Assembly: GCA_963704855.1 (NCBI GenBank)
Contig: CAVPHY010000002.1
Span: 248,001 to 312,000 of the forward strand
Length of the DNA stretch: 64,000 nt
Origin: SZUA-36 sp963704855
Lineage (GTDB): Bacteria; Pseudomonadota; Gammaproteobacteria; Xanthomonadales; SZUA-36
Direction of reading: 5' to 3'
The notes beneath the pieces are model-generated. The model was not told the origin of the DNA. It ran no database searches and worked only from the letters and a program-made list of their open reading frames with translations. Of the stretch, positions 16,207 through 25,885 are shown piece after piece. The position numbers were made by a program, and so were the translations under genes. How positions within the stretch are numbered: the first letter of the stretch is position 1; each line of letters opens with the position of its first letter.

Positions 16207-18124
16207 TTATTTAATCCGGTCTTCAAATACCTCGATGCTGGCGGACGCCCGCAATTGACTCATCAAGGCGGCATTTTCCAGGCTGGCATTGCTGTTGGAA
16301 ATAACCCTTTCATACTGTGTTTTGGTCATCAAGGCACCTTCGTCCAGGTCACCCTGTATGACAGAATCGAGCTGCACAACCGCAAAGCCATTGCTGCTTG
16401 GCAGCACCGCTTCAATTGCCTCACCTTCAACAGGTTTCGGCAAACGGAATATCTCCTTGACCAACACGGAATCGGGCACAAACGAATTGCGTTTGACAGC
16501 TTCATGCCTTGTGTAATCCAGGCCGGCCTCGGTAGCCAGGGCTTCGAGGTCGCCGCCACCCTGCAGGGCTGCGAGCAATTCATTCGCCCGGGCATTTCGC
16601 ATTATCACGGGCCAGGTTGTCGCTCAGTGTCGTAATGATTTCATCACGCACTTCTTCTACCGGCTTCAGGGCGACAGGTAGATGCTCCTTGAGCCTGATC
16701 ATGACCAGGCGATTCTCATCCAGGTTGATCGGGTCACTGACCGAGCCCTGCAACAGCACCAGGTCAGAAAAAGCTGCATCGACAACCTCGGGATTGGCAG
16801 CAATGCCTTCACCACCGGTGCGCGGGAATGGGCCAACAACATTGACTGGAAGTTCCATAACCAATGCAGCACTTTCCAGTGTTGTCGGGTCCTCATAAAT
16901 AAGGTCGACAAGCCGGTCAGCCTGTTCAAGGAACGCACGCGCCGCATTTTCCTCTTCGTACTCCCTTACCAGCGTTGGTCGGGCCTCTTCAAAGCTCATA
17001 CCGCTTGACTCGCGGATATCCCGCAACTGGATGACATGCCAGCCAAAACCGGTCTGCACCGGTTCGGAAATGGATGATTCCATCGATAATTCATACATGG
17101 CGTTCTCGAAGGCCTGTACCATTACACCCGACTCTACCCAGCCCAGGTCACCACCTGATGCTGCAGAACCCGTGTCCTGCGAGTGTTCCATTGCCAGCGT
17201 GGCAAAGTCTTCACCGTCACGTGCGCGCTTGGAAAGATCCTCCGCAAGCTGACGGGCCGTTTCGATTTCAGCCTCGCTCGCATTTGCAGCGACTTCTATC
17301 AATATATGTGAAACCTGGCGCTGTTCGGGGCTAATAAAACGCGCCTTTTGCGCTTCAAACTGGTCACGCAAAACATCTTCCTCTGGTGGCAATCCAACCG
17401 GTAAAGAAGCCGCGTCCAGTTCAACAAATTCGATGATGACCTGTTCTTCGGATTGGTAATCTTCTGCGTTCGCATCATGCCAGGCTACGATCTCTTCCTC
17501 GCTGAACTCAGGCGGAACTTTCGCGGTGTCAGCGGCAACCAAAACGGAACCGAAAGATCTTTTTTGATCGAACAAACCAACAAATTCATTTACCTCTGCA
17601 GAAGTCGCGATACTGCTCTCGGCGATATTCTTCGGCAGTTGGGTCACCACGAATTGCGCACGCATTTCGGTTTGGAACTGTTTTGGCGTCATGCCCTGGG
17701 AGAGCAAACGGCTCTGGTATACATCGGTATTGAACTGACCTTCTATCTGGAAAGCAGGTATCTGGCGGATCTCTTCTGCCAGCGTGGCATCATCTACATC
17801 AAGCCCCATTGATTGCGCTGCCTGCGTGATCAGCTCCTGGTCTATCAGGTTATCCAGGTGCTCTCGACGAACAACAAGCTGGTCGAATTGTACCGGGTCG
17901 TATGCGGCGCCCATGATCGACTGCATCCGTCTGCGGTAATTGGAGAAACTCTGATTGAAATCATTCGAAGTAATCTCTGTTTCATTGACCCTGGCAACGA
18001 CATTTCCACCGCTGGAGGTGAAATATTCATTAACTCCTACCAGGGCAAATGGAATGATCAGTATGCCAAGGATCGCGAAGGCAAGAACACCGGTCAGTCG
18101 TTCACGAATTGATTGAAGAACCAT
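16207..18124 (-). CDS. ppiD: PpiD periplasmic folding factor (frameshifted as given)
   Basis: PpiD is a membrane-anchored periplasmic chaperone next to the Sec translocon. Residues 12-34 form the N-terminal anchor, followed by a SurA-like chaperone region and one parvulin domain at about 265-365 (RQVSHILIEV, GGDLGWVESG, GFGWHVIQL). The first frame stops after LARDNAKCPGE at about 16580. The C-terminal part continues in another frame as NARANELLAALQ down to 16207. Deleting the extra base at 16594 joins them as DNAKARANE and gives 638 residues, close to the 623 of E. coli PpiD. The order hupB-ppiD downstream of lon is conserved. The break is most likely a sequence error. Confidence 0.9.
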
Positions 18125-18162
18125 GCTTTAACAACCTTTTCAATTCAAAAAACTCATAAGAA

Positions 18163-18185
18163 AAAGGCGCCTTGAAGGCGCCTTT
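18163..18185 (-). terminator. Terminator of the tRNA-Val/tRNA-Asp unit
   Basis: On the minus strand AAAGGCGCC and GGCGCCTTT form a 9-bp stem with a 5-base loop, followed by a T run. It lies between tRNA-Asp and ppiD, so ppiD probably has its own promoter or relies on readthrough. Confidence 0.85.
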
Positions 18186-18195
18186 GTCTTTCATA

Positions 18196-18272
18196 TGGCG
18201 GAGTGGACGGGACTCGAACCCGCGACCCTCGGCGTGACAGGCCGATATTCTAACCAACTGAACTACCACTCC
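18196..18272 (-). tRNA. tRNA-Asp (GTC)
   Basis: The cloverleaf is complete: acceptor GGAGTGG pairs with CCACTCC, the anticodon is GTC inside the loop of the CGGCCTGTCACGCCG arm, and the T arm has GGTTCGA-like bases. The 3' CCA is encoded. It is nine bases downstream of tRNA-Val on the same strand. Confidence 0.96.
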
Positions 18273-18280
18273 TCGTACGA

Positions 18281-18356
18281 TGGTGGGTGCTGAGGGGTTC
18301 GAACCCCCGACCCTCGCCTTGTAAGGGCGATGCTCTCCCAGCTGAGCTAAGCACCC
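18281..18356 (-). tRNA. tRNA-Val (TAC)
   Basis: Acceptor GGGTGCT pairs with AGCACCC and the anticodon is TAC. CCA is encoded. It begins 16 bases after the hupB stop, so it may be processed from a hupB transcript; I found no convincing separate promoter. Confidence 0.96.
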
Positions 18357-18371
18357 CCGTTCGAAGGCGCG

Positions 18372-18644
18372 CTAGTTTACGGCATCCTTGAGGGCTTTAC
18401 CAGCCTTAAATGCTGGATTGTTTGAAGCCTTGATCTTGATGGCTTCACCGGTGCGCGGATTGCGTCCAGTACGTGCATCACGACGTTTTACAGAGAAAGT
18501 TCCGAAGCCAACCAGTGATACGGAATCACCTTTTTTCAGCGCTTTTGTGACAGCTCCGGTAAAACCGTCAAGAGCCCTTCCGGCGTCCGCTTTGCTCAGA
18601 CCGGAACCGGCCGCAATTGCATCTATTAAATCAGATTTATTCAT
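18372..18644 (-). CDS. hupB: DNA-binding protein HU-beta
   Basis: HU is a dimeric histone-like protein that bends and compacts DNA. The 90 residues match HU exactly, including the KALKKGDSVSLVGFGTFSV core and the DNA-binding arm RRDARTGRNPRTGEAI. A GGAGTG Shine-Dalgarno lies just upstream of the ATG. The lon-hupB-ppiD order is as in E. coli. tRNA-Val and tRNA-Asp follow directly. Confidence 0.97.
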   Translation of the reverse strand: MNKSDLIDAIAAGSGLSKADAGRALDGFTGAVTKALKKGDSVSLVGFGTFSVKRRDARTGRNPRTGEAIKIKASNNPAFKAGKALKDAVN

Positions 18645-19033
18645 TTATGCACTCCATTTTTTTCAGGTGTCGATTGTATATGATGAAGACTTGAACATGA
18701 CCTTCAGCGTCTAACCCCCACTGAAAAATCCGCTGATTGCGGAAGTTGACTGAACTCCCGCAATGCCTTACAAATAAAGGCCTGCAAGCCGAAACGCCAT
18801 GGTAATACACGACTCCGTCGTGACGCAACATGTATTAAGCAATAAGACAACTTTTTGCTTTAATATAGACGCCCAAGCTTTTCAATTGACAGGGAAGACT
18901 GTTTTTTACCAATTGTAAGAAAATTTCAATTTTTGAAAAATCACCAGCCAATAGCCTGGTCTCGAAAGAATCTCACACGGCCAAATTCGCAGGCCTCGAG
19001 TCTCAACCCCGCAATTTAACGCGGGGTATATAG
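18645..19033. other. 389-base gap between lon and hupB
   Basis: This gap should hold the hupB promoter (minus strand) and the lon end. I see AT-rich sequence around 18845-18920 but no convincing -35/-10 pair, and no coding potential beyond short overlapping frames. The only clear structure is the hairpin at 19007-19026. Confidence 0.5.
19007..19026 (-). terminator. Hairpin downstream of lon, possible weak terminator
   Basis: CCCCGC and GCGGGG form a 6-bp GC stem with an 8-base loop, eight bases past the lon stop. There is no T run on the minus strand, so it may only stabilise the mRNA end. Confidence 0.4.
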
Positions 19034-21490
19034 TCAATGAGGCCTGGTTTCCGGTTCCACAACACCGGTCAGCGAGGTCTTTGGCCCGACTGCACCGGGT
19101 AATGGCTTGGGTACTTCAACCAGCGCTATCTCAAGTACTTCACCGATGGTTGAAACCGGATGAATATCCAGCTTTCGCAGGATGTTTTTTGGAATGTCCG
19201 CCAGGTCCTTTTCATTCTCGGCAGGTATGATGACAGTCTCGATGCCACCACGGTGTGCTGCCAGGAGCTTTTCTTTCAAACCACCAATCGGCAGCACCGT
19301 GCCACGGAGTGTAATTTCACCGGTCATGGCAACGGTTGCACGCACCGGAATCCTGGTCAGGGCGGAAACCAACGCCGTACACATGCCAACACCCGCACTT
19401 GGGCCGTCCTTGGGTGTTGCGCCCTCCGGAACATGCACATGCACATCGAGTTTCTGATAGAAATCAGGGTCCAGCCCAAGGGCTTCCGCCCTGCTCCTGA
19501 CCACGGTCATGGCAGCCTGGATCGATTCCTTCATGACATCGCCCAATTGCCCGGTTTGTTCCAGCTTGCCTTTGCCCGGCATCAGCATCGCTTCAATCTG
19601 CAGCAACTCTCCACCGACCTGTGTCCAGGCGAGACCGGTCACCTGGCCGACGGCATTATTTTCTTCTGCAAGACCGTAACGGAACTGCCTGACACCGAGA
19701 AAGGATTCCAGGTTGCGTGACGAAATGGTTACCTTGCTAAGTTTTTTATCAAGCGCCAGCTTTTTAACCGTTTTACGGCAGATCTTGGCGATTTCCCGCT
19801 CCATATTTCGTACACCGGACTCGCGCGTGTAATAGCGCACGATGTCCACCAGTACCTGGTTGCTGATCTGCAACTCGGTATCCTGCAAACCGTGCTGTTC
19901 CATTTGTTTGGGTAACAGGTACTTACTTGCGATATGCAGTTTCTCATCTTCCGTATAACCGGGGATGCGGATCACTTCCATGCGGTCCAGCAACGGACCG
20001 GGAATATTCAGCGTATTGGCGGTGGCCACGAACATCACGTCGGATAGATCAAAATCCACTTCGAGGTAATGGTCGGCGAAGGTGTGATTTTGTTCCGGAT
20101 CCAGAACCTCCAGCAAAGCCGAGGAAGGATCGCCACGGAAATCCATCGACATCTTGTCCAGTTCATCCAGCATGAATAGTGGGTTACGCGCACCCACCTT
20201 GGCCATGTTCTGCAACACCCGGCCCGGCATTGAACCGATATAGGTGCGCCGGTGACCGCGAATCTCAGCCTCATCACGTACCCCACCGAGCGACATGCGC
20301 ACAAACTTCCGGCCGGTTGCCCGGGCAATCGAGCGGCCCAGGCTTGTCTTGCCAACACCCGGCGGTCCGACCAGGCACAATATTGGCCCCTTGATCACTT
20401 TTACCCTTTGTTGTACGGCCAGGTATTCAAGAATCCGCTCCTTGACCTTTTCCAGCCCATAGTGATCGGCTTCGAGTATGGCTTCTGCATCCGCCAGGTT
20501 CTTGCGAATGCGGCTGGCCTTTTTCCACGGCACATTCAGCATCCAGTCTATATAATTCCTGACCACGGTTGCCTCAGCCGACATCGGCGACATCATTTTC
20601 AGCTTGTTGAGTTCGGAATTTGCCTTCTTTTTGGCCTCTGCACTCATACCGGCTTTTTCAATACGGTTCGCCAGGTCATCCATGTCATTGGGTGCATCAT
20701 CCATATCACCCAATTCTTTCTGGATCGCCTTCATCTGTTCGTTGAGATAGTATTCCCGCTGGCTCTTCTCCATCTGGGTTTTAACCCGGCCACGGATACG
20801 TTTTTCCAGCTGCAGTACTTCTATCTCGCCATCCACCAGCGCCATCAGTTTTTCCATGCGCTTGGCGACACTGCCCATTTCAAGCAACACCTGTTTTTCT
20901 TCGAGCCGTATACTCAGATGCGCAGCCACCGTATCAGCAAGGCGGCTCGGGTCTTCAATACCCGCCAGCGTGGTCAGCAATTCAGGAGGAATTTTCCGGT
21001 TCAGTTTGACATATTGCTCAAACAGGGAAACCAGCGAACGCATGGCTACTTCAAGTTCCTGGGGTGTACGACTCTCGTCAACCGGCAGCAGGTCCCACCA
21101 GGCTTCAAAATAACCATTTTCATCAATAAACTTCTTGATACTGACCCTTTCACCACCTTCAACCAGTACCTTGGTAGTACCGTCGGGTAGCTTCAGCAGT
21201 TGCAAAACAGTTGCGAGTGTTCCGACCTCAAACAGATCGGCCTGGGCAGGGTCGTCAACTTCCGCGCTGCGTTGCGTAACCAGTACGATCCGCTTGTCGA
21301 TATTCATGGATTGATCGAGCGCGAGGATTGAACGGTCACGACCTACAAATAGCGGGATGACCATATGCGGGTAAACCACCACGTCGCGCAGCGAAAGCAC
21401 CGGTGTGGGCTGCATACTTCCCTTACCCCCTGGTGCAGGCGTTTCTTCGGTAATTTTTTCAGGTTTTGCTGTGTCGGACTTTGCCATCAT
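19034..21490 (-). CDS. lon: ATP-dependent protease Lon
   Basis: Lon degrades misfolded and regulatory proteins in the cytoplasm. The 818 residues contain the N-terminal substrate domain (VLSLRDVVVYPHMVIPLFVG), a coiled-coil region, the AAA+ module (Walker A GPPGVGKTS, then LFMLDELDKM) and the protease domain with the catalytic serine in PKDGPSAGVGM and lysine in GGLKEKLLAAHRGG. A tail rich in prolines and polar residues follows. Two adjacent ATG codons (21490, 21487) are possible starts. A CTTGAA hexamer occurs upstream near 21570, but I cannot place a full heat-shock promoter. Confidence 0.97.
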   Translation of the reverse strand: MMAKSDTAKPEKITEETPAPGGKGSMQPTPVLSLRDVVVYPHMVIPLFVGRDRSILALDQSMNIDKRIVLVTQRSAEVDDPAQADLFEVGTLATVLQLLKLPDGTTKVLVEGGERVSIKKFIDENGYFEAWWDLLPVDESRTPQELEVAMRSLVSLFEQYVKLNRKIPPELLTTLAGIEDPSRLADTVAAHLSIRLEEKQVLLEMGSVAKRMEKLMALVDGEIEVLQLEKRIRGRVKTQMEKSQREYYLNEQMKAIQKELGDMDDAPNDMDDLANRIEKAGMSAEAKKKANSELNKLKMMSPMSAEATVVRNYIDWMLNVPWKKASRIRKNLADAEAILEADHYGLEKVKERILEYLAVQQRVKVIKGPILCLVGPPGVGKTSLGRSIARATGRKFVRMSLGGVRDEAEIRGHRRTYIGSMPGRVLQNMAKVGARNPLFMLDELDKMSMDFRGDPSSALLEVLDPEQNHTFADHYLEVDFDLSDVMFVATANTLNIPGPLLDRMEVIRIPGYTEDEKLHIASKYLLPKQMEQHGLQDTELQISNQVLVDIVRYYTRESGVRNMEREIAKICRKTVKKLALDKKLSKVTISSRNLESFLGVRQFRYGLAEENNAVGQVTGLAWTQVGGELLQIEAMLMPGKGKLEQTGQLGDVMKESIQAAMTVVRSRAEALGLDPDFYQKLDVHVHVPEGATPKDGPSAGVGMCTALVSALTRIPVRATVAMTGEITLRGTVLPIGGLKEKLLAAHRGGIETVIIPAENEKDLADIPKNILRKLDIHPVSTIGEVLEIALVEVPKPLPGAVGPKTSLTGVVEPETRPH

Positions 21491-21766
21491 ATTCCTTATC
21501 GATCATGCCGGTTGTCGGGTGTCTAAAACCAGCCTGTCAAACAAATGTAATTCAGTGGGAAGCACCCTTCAAGTTGTTATCGCAGATATGGGCGCGGGAT
21601 TGAAAAAATCAATACCAGATCGAACGGGGCTTGCTAAATAAAAACGGGCTGCGCGCCTGCGCGATGCATGTGTATAACCAGTGGAATCAGGGGCTGCTCT
21701 TTAAGATCAGCATAGAACCCGGTAACCCGGGTGCACGTGAGAGCCGGGATGATTTTACAGAATCAG

Positions 21767-23038
21767 TTACTCACCCGAAGCTGCGTGGTTAGGCAAATTC
21801 TCATAAACGATAAAAGGCTCTGACTCACCATCAATCACACTTTCATCGACCACGACCTTGGAAACATTCTCCAATGACGGCAGTTCATACATGCTGTTGA
21901 GCAACGTGCTTTCCATGATGGTGCGTAAGCCACGGGCACCTGTCTTGCGGCCCATCGCGCGACGGGCGATGGCCTGCAAAGCCTCTTCGCGGATGTCGAG
22001 TTGCACACCTTCCATACTAAACAATTGCTGATACTGTTTGACGAGGGCGTTTTTGGGTTCGATCAATATCCTAACCAAAGCGGTTTCATCGAGTTCTTCG
22101 AGCGTGGCAACGACGGGCAGACGACCGACAAACTCCGGAATCAAGCCGTATTTCACCAGGTCTTCCGGTTCCACGTCCAAAAGCAATTTGCCTATGTTCT
22201 TTTCATTCTCACGACTGCGTACTTCAGCCGCAAAACCGATACCGGAAGCAGTGGAGCGTGACTGGATCACTTTCTCCAGACCGGAAAACGCGCCACCACA
22301 AATAAACAAGATCTGACCCGTATCAACCTGTAGAAACTCCTGCTGCGGGTGCTTACGCCCACCCTGGGGCGGTACCGATGCGATGGTGCCTTCAATGAGC
22401 TTTAACAACGCCTGCTGGACACCTTCGCCGGAAACGTCACGGGTAATCGAGGGGTTTTCAGCCTTGCGGGAAACCTTGTCAATTTCGTCAATATAGACGA
22501 TGCCAGTCTGCGCTTTCTCAACGTCGTAGTCACACTTCTGCAGCAGTTTCTGAATGATGTTCTCAACATCTTCACCGACATAACCCGCTTCTGTCAGCGT
22601 CGTTGCGTCTGCAATGGTGAACGGAACATTGAGCATCCTGGCCAGCGTTTCGGCCAGCAGGGTCTTACCGGAACCGGTAGGCCCGATCATCAGGATATTA
22701 CTCTTGGAAAGCTCTACATCATCTTTGGAACGTTTTGGCTCAAGGCGTTTGTAATGATTGTAAACCGCGACCGAAAGAATCTTCTTGGCGTGCTGCTGGC
22801 CAATGACATAATCATCCAGGAATGCATGGATATCCTTGGGTGTCGGCAGCTTTTCGCGCTTGTCTGACCCGGCCTCTTCCAGCTCTTCACGGATGATGTC
22901 ATTACATAACTCGACGCATTCATCACAGATGTAAACACTGGGCCCGGCAATCAGCTTGCGAACCTCGTGTTGGCTTTTTCCACAGAAAGAACAGTAGAGT
23001 ATTTTGCCGTCGTTGCTATTGTGAATTTGATCGCTCAT
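21767..23038 (-). CDS. clpX: ClpX ATPase, specificity subunit of ClpXP
   Basis: ClpX unfolds tagged proteins and feeds them into ClpP. The 423-residue protein starts with the zinc-binding domain (Cys16, Cys19, Cys38, Cys41), then the AAA+ module with Walker A GPTGSGKT, Walker B IVYIDEIDK and sensor region TGARGLRTI. The gene lies 33 bases downstream of clpP and 276 bases upstream of lon. No strong terminator is visible after its stop. Confidence 0.97.
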   Translation of the reverse strand: MSDQIHNSNDGKILYCSFCGKSQHEVRKLIAGPSVYICDECVELCNDIIREELEEAGSDKREKLPTPKDIHAFLDDYVIGQQHAKKILSVAVYNHYKRLEPKRSKDDVELSKSNILMIGPTGSGKTLLAETLARMLNVPFTIADATTLTEAGYVGEDVENIIQKLLQKCDYDVEKAQTGIVYIDEIDKVSRKAENPSITRDVSGEGVQQALLKLIEGTIASVPPQGGRKHPQQEFLQVDTGQILFICGGAFSGLEKVIQSRSTASGIGFAAEVRSRENEKNIGKLLLDVEPEDLVKYGLIPEFVGRLPVVATLEELDETALVRILIEPKNALVKQYQQLFSMEGVQLDIREEALQAIARRAMGRKTGARGLRTIMESTLLNSMYELPSLENVSKVVVDESVIDGESEPFIVYENLPNHAASGE

Positions 23039-23071
23039 TTCAATTTTCCTAGCATCCTGCGGAAAATACTA

Positions 23072-23698
23072 CTATTTATTGCTGCCGGAGTCATCCTTTC
23101 GGGTCACGATCAATTCATCGATCAGCCCGTACTCTTTTGCTTCCCCGGGACCCATGAAGTTGTCACGCTCGGTATCAGCCGCAATTGTCTCAACCGTTTG
23201 ACCGGTGTGAAAGGCCAGCAAGTCATTCAGCTGCGAGCGAATCTTCAGAATCTCGCGGGTATGAATTTCAATATCGGTTGCCTGCCCCTGGTATCCACCC
23301 AACGGCTGATGGATCATCACCCGTGAATGCGGCAGACAATAGCGCTTACCCTTGGTACCGGCGGTAAGTAACAAGGCACCCATGCTCGCTGCCTGCCCGA
23401 CGCACATGGTGCTGACATCGGGTTTGATAAATTGCATGGTGTCATAAATAGCCAGACCCGCGCTCACCGAACCGCCGGGGCTGTTGATATACAGGTTTAT
23501 ATCCTTGTCCGGGTTTTCAGACTCCAGGAACAATAATTGGGCTACGATAACGTTTGCGGTGTGATCATCCACCGGCCCAACCAGGAAAACCACGCGTTCT
23601 TTGAGCAGGCGGGAATAGATGTCATACGCGCGCTCACCCCGGGAAGTCTGCTCAACCACCATTGGTACAAGATTCAAAGCACGTGTTTCATTATTCAT
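23072..23698 (-). CDS. clpP: ClpP serine protease subunit
   Basis: ClpP forms the 14-subunit proteolytic barrel used by ClpX and ClpA. The catalytic triad is intact: Ser105 in GQAASMGALLL, His130 in MIHQPLGG and Asp179 in ERDNFMGP. The length of 208 includes a short N-terminal propeptide. It starts one base after the tig stop and precedes clpX, the conserved tig-clpP-clpX order. Confidence 0.97.
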   Translation of the reverse strand: MNNETRALNLVPMVVEQTSRGERAYDIYSRLLKERVVFLVGPVDDHTANVIVAQLLFLESENPDKDINLYINSPGGSVSAGLAIYDTMQFIKPDVSTMCVGQAASMGALLLTAGTKGKRYCLPHSRVMIHQPLGGYQGQATDIEIHTREILKIRSQLNDLLAFHTGQTVETIAADTERDNFMGPGEAKEYGLIDELIVTRKDDSGSNK

Positions 23699-23699
23699 G

Positions 23700-25004
23700 T
23701 TATTGACCCGCTGCCTGTGTTGCTAGATTGATGACTTCCTGGAAACTCATCGGCTTGTCTGTCACTTTAGCGTTATTTAAAACCCAGTCAACCACCTGGT
23801 CCTCAAGCACCGAGTTTTCCACGGACTGCAGTAAGCGCTGGTCGTTGTAATACATTTTCACAACTTCCTGCGGCTCTTCGTAGGTCTGTGCGATCAACTC
23901 GATGGCCTCCCGCACTTTGGGACCATCAATCCTGACCTTGTTCTGCCGGGCCAGCTCGGCCAGCAACAGACCACTGCGGACACGCTTGGTGGCGGGTTCT
24001 TTGAAGTGATCAAGCATTTCCCGTGTGATATCGAGCTTGGCGCCACGTAACATCTGCTGCAACATGTTGTGGGCTTCGCCGGTAACGATGCTGGCGGGCA
24101 CTTCAAGGTCCGGGTGCATTTCCTGCAGACGATCGGCCAATTGCGCCTTCAGTTGGGTACGGAGCGCCTGGCCCAGTTCCCTGTCCAGATTTTTACGAAT
24201 TTCTGTTTTGAGTTCTTCAACATCGCCACTGTCAACACCGAACGACCTGGCAAATTCTTCATTAATTTCAGGTATTTCACCTTCCTGAACCCGGGTCAGC
24301 GTGAGCGCGACCTCGGCTTTCTTTCCGGCCAGCGCAGGCTCACGGAAATCGGCCGGGAATTCCAGCTTGACTTCCTTTTCACCTTTCGGGGACATTTTCC
24401 GGACTACTTTTTCTAGTGCTTCAAAGCCGGACTCTCCCAAAACAACAGCCAGTCGCAACTTGTCTTTTTCAGGAACCGTGTCCTCGCCGGCTTTCGCAGT
24501 GTATTCGATCAGCACCCTTTCACCGTCCACAGGTTTACGGTCGACATCGATCCACTTGATACGTTGTTTCTTAAGCGTCTCCATCATCTCTGATACGTCG
24601 CTATCAACGACACTGACATCAGGCCGTTCAATGACAATATTGGAAACATCAATCGTTTCCAGTTCCGGGTAGGTTTCGATGATCGCGTTGATCTCCAGAC
24701 CTGTATCATCCAGTACCGGTTCTTTTTCCACCCTGGGATTCGCCGCAATACGCAGGGATTCCTGCTGAACTGCCTGTTGCAGGGCCGATTGCGCGGTTTG
24801 CTGGATAATTTCCTGCCTGGCCTGTTGGCCATAACGCTGATTCAGAACACTGAAAGGAATTCGGCCGGGACGGAAACCCTTGAGCCTGACCTGCTTGCCG
24901 ATTTCACGCAAACGCGCGTCTATCTTCTTTTTGACTTCTTCTGCAGGAACCTGAATTTTCAGATGCGTTTCTACTGTGCTGATATTTTCAACTGAGACTT
25001 GCAT
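23700..25004 (-). CDS. tig: Trigger factor
   Basis: Trigger factor is the ribosome-bound chaperone that meets nascent chains. The 434 residues contain the ribosome-binding signature GFRPGRIPFSVLNQRYG (about 44-60), the FKBP-type PPIase domain (DGERVLIEYTAKAGEDTVPE, about 160-245) and the long helical C-terminal arms. Its start is 55 bases downstream of tRNA-Leu on the same strand with no clear terminator between, so tig may be partly transcribed from the tRNA promoter. Confidence 0.96.
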   Translation of the reverse strand: MQVSVENISTVETHLKIQVPAEEVKKKIDARLREIGKQVRLKGFRPGRIPFSVLNQRYGQQARQEIIQQTAQSALQQAVQQESLRIAANPRVEKEPVLDDTGLEINAIIETYPELETIDVSNIVIERPDVSVVDSDVSEMMETLKKQRIKWIDVDRKPVDGERVLIEYTAKAGEDTVPEKDKLRLAVVLGESGFEALEKVVRKMSPKGEKEVKLEFPADFREPALAGKKAEVALTLTRVQEGEIPEINEEFARSFGVDSGDVEELKTEIRKNLDRELGQALRTQLKAQLADRLQEMHPDLEVPASIVTGEAHNMLQQMLRGAKLDITREMLDHFKEPATKRVRSGLLLAELARQNKVRIDGPKVREAIELIAQTYEEPQEVVKMYYNDQRLLQSVENSVLEDQVVDWVLNNAKVTDKPMSFQEVINLATQAAGQ

Positions 25005-25059
25005 GAATTGTGTCTAACCTCTTGGTGATGTCTCGTCGTGCCGACCGTGGCGGGTAGTA

Positions 25060-25144
<85 letters not shown>

Positions 25145-25188
25145 TAAACGTTTTCCGAACTGATATCCCGTCCAGGAGCCTTATATTG

Positions 25189-25264
25189 TGGTGGGCCATC
25201 TAGGACTCGAACCTAGAACCAATAGATTAAGAGTCTACTGCTCTGCCAATTGAGCTAATGGCCC
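25189..25264 (-). tRNA. tRNA-Lys (CTT)
   Basis: Acceptor GGGCCAT pairs with ATGGCCC, the anticodon loop is CTCTTAA (CTT), and CCA is encoded. It reads AAG; the AAA-reading isoacceptor is not in this window. Confidence 0.94.
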
Positions 25265-25305
25265 TTTTAGCTAAAAACAGATCAAACGACCTGCTTTTTG
25301 AAAAA

Positions 25306-25382
25306 TGGGGTGGACGATGGGGTTTGAACCCACGACCGCCGGAATCACAATCCGGTGCTCTACCAACTGAGCTACGCCCACC
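25306..25382 (-). tRNA. tRNA-His (GTG)
   Basis: The anticodon loop is TTGTGAT (GTG). The acceptor GTGGGCG has the extra 5' G facing C73 that marks tRNA-His, and one G-T pair. CCA is encoded. Confidence 0.95.
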
Positions 25383-25418
25383 ATTGTTTCTATCTGCCGC
25401 CCAATTATACCATTTGCA

Positions 25419-25495
<77 letters not shown>

Positions 25496-25513
25496 ATCGT
25501 CTAGTCATTAAAT

Positions 25514-25590
25514 TGGTCGGGGTGGAGAGATTCGAACTCCCGACCCACTGCTCCCAAAGCAGTTGCGCTACCAGGCTGCGCTACACCCCG
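25514..25590 (-). tRNA. tRNA-Pro (TGG)
   Basis: Acceptor CGGGGTG pairs with CACCCCG, the anticodon loop is TTTGGGA (TGG). CCA is encoded. It is the first gene of the Pro-Arg-His-Lys-Leu unit. Confidence 0.95.
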
Positions 25591-25608
25591 AAACCGGTTA
25601 ACCTGTCG

Positions 25609-25637
25609 ATGTTACGGACTCAACGAAATTCCGTCAA
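25609..25637 (-). promoter_or_regulatory. Sigma70 promoter of the five-tRNA unit
   Basis: On the minus strand TTGACG (25632-25637), a 17-base spacer and TAACAT (25609-25614) lie just upstream of tRNA-Pro. The spacing is ideal and the -35 has one mismatch. Confidence 0.68.
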
Positions 25638-25681
25638 TCCATTTCCATCGTTTTGGGCAATCAAAAACCCAATAAATTCAA

Positions 25682-25707
25682 AAGGCCACCCTGGTCTGGA
25701 TGGCCTT
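25682..25707 (-). terminator. Terminator after tRNA-Arg (ACG)
   Basis: On the minus strand AAGGCCA and TGGCCTT pair around a 12-base loop and a short T stretch follows. It separates tRNA-Arg (ACG) from the five-tRNA unit downstream. Confidence 0.6.
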
Positions 25708-25727
25708 GAAATATGTCGCGTTAAAAT

Positions 25728-25804
25728 TGGCGCGCCCGGAGAGATTCGAACTCCCGACCGCCCGGTTCGTAGCCGGGTACTCTATCCAGCTGAGCTACGG
25801 GCGC
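25728..25804 (-). tRNA. tRNA-Arg (ACG)
   Basis: Acceptor GCGCCCG pairs with CGGGCGC, the anticodon loop is CTACGAA (ACG; A34 would be edited to inosine by TadA). CCA is encoded. It has its own promoter and terminator. Confidence 0.95.
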
Positions 25805-25856
25805 GCTGTTTTTAACGTGTTTTCCCGCGCAACACGACACTTCGCGAGGGGTGCGA

Positions 25857-25885
25857 ATTATCCGTGCGAGGCCCTTGATTGTCAA
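25857..25885 (-). promoter_or_regulatory. Strong sigma70 promoter of tRNA-Arg (ACG)
   Basis: On the minus strand a perfect TTGACA (25880-25885), a 17-base spacer and GATAAT (25857-25862) are followed by a GC-rich discriminator (TCGCACCCC). That pattern is typical of stable-RNA promoters under DksA/ppGpp control. Confidence 0.8.

Noticed and set aside
16207..16608. A separate 133-residue gene after ppiD
   Set aside because: It is the C-terminal part of PpiD displaced by a one-base insertion.
18637..18831. A 64-codon frame upstream of hupB on the minus strand
   Set aside because: It overlaps the hupB start, has no Shine-Dalgarno and no similarity to known small proteins.
20252..21190. Open frame of 312 codons antisense to lon
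   Set aside because: No family resemblance and no start context; lon is intact on the other strand.
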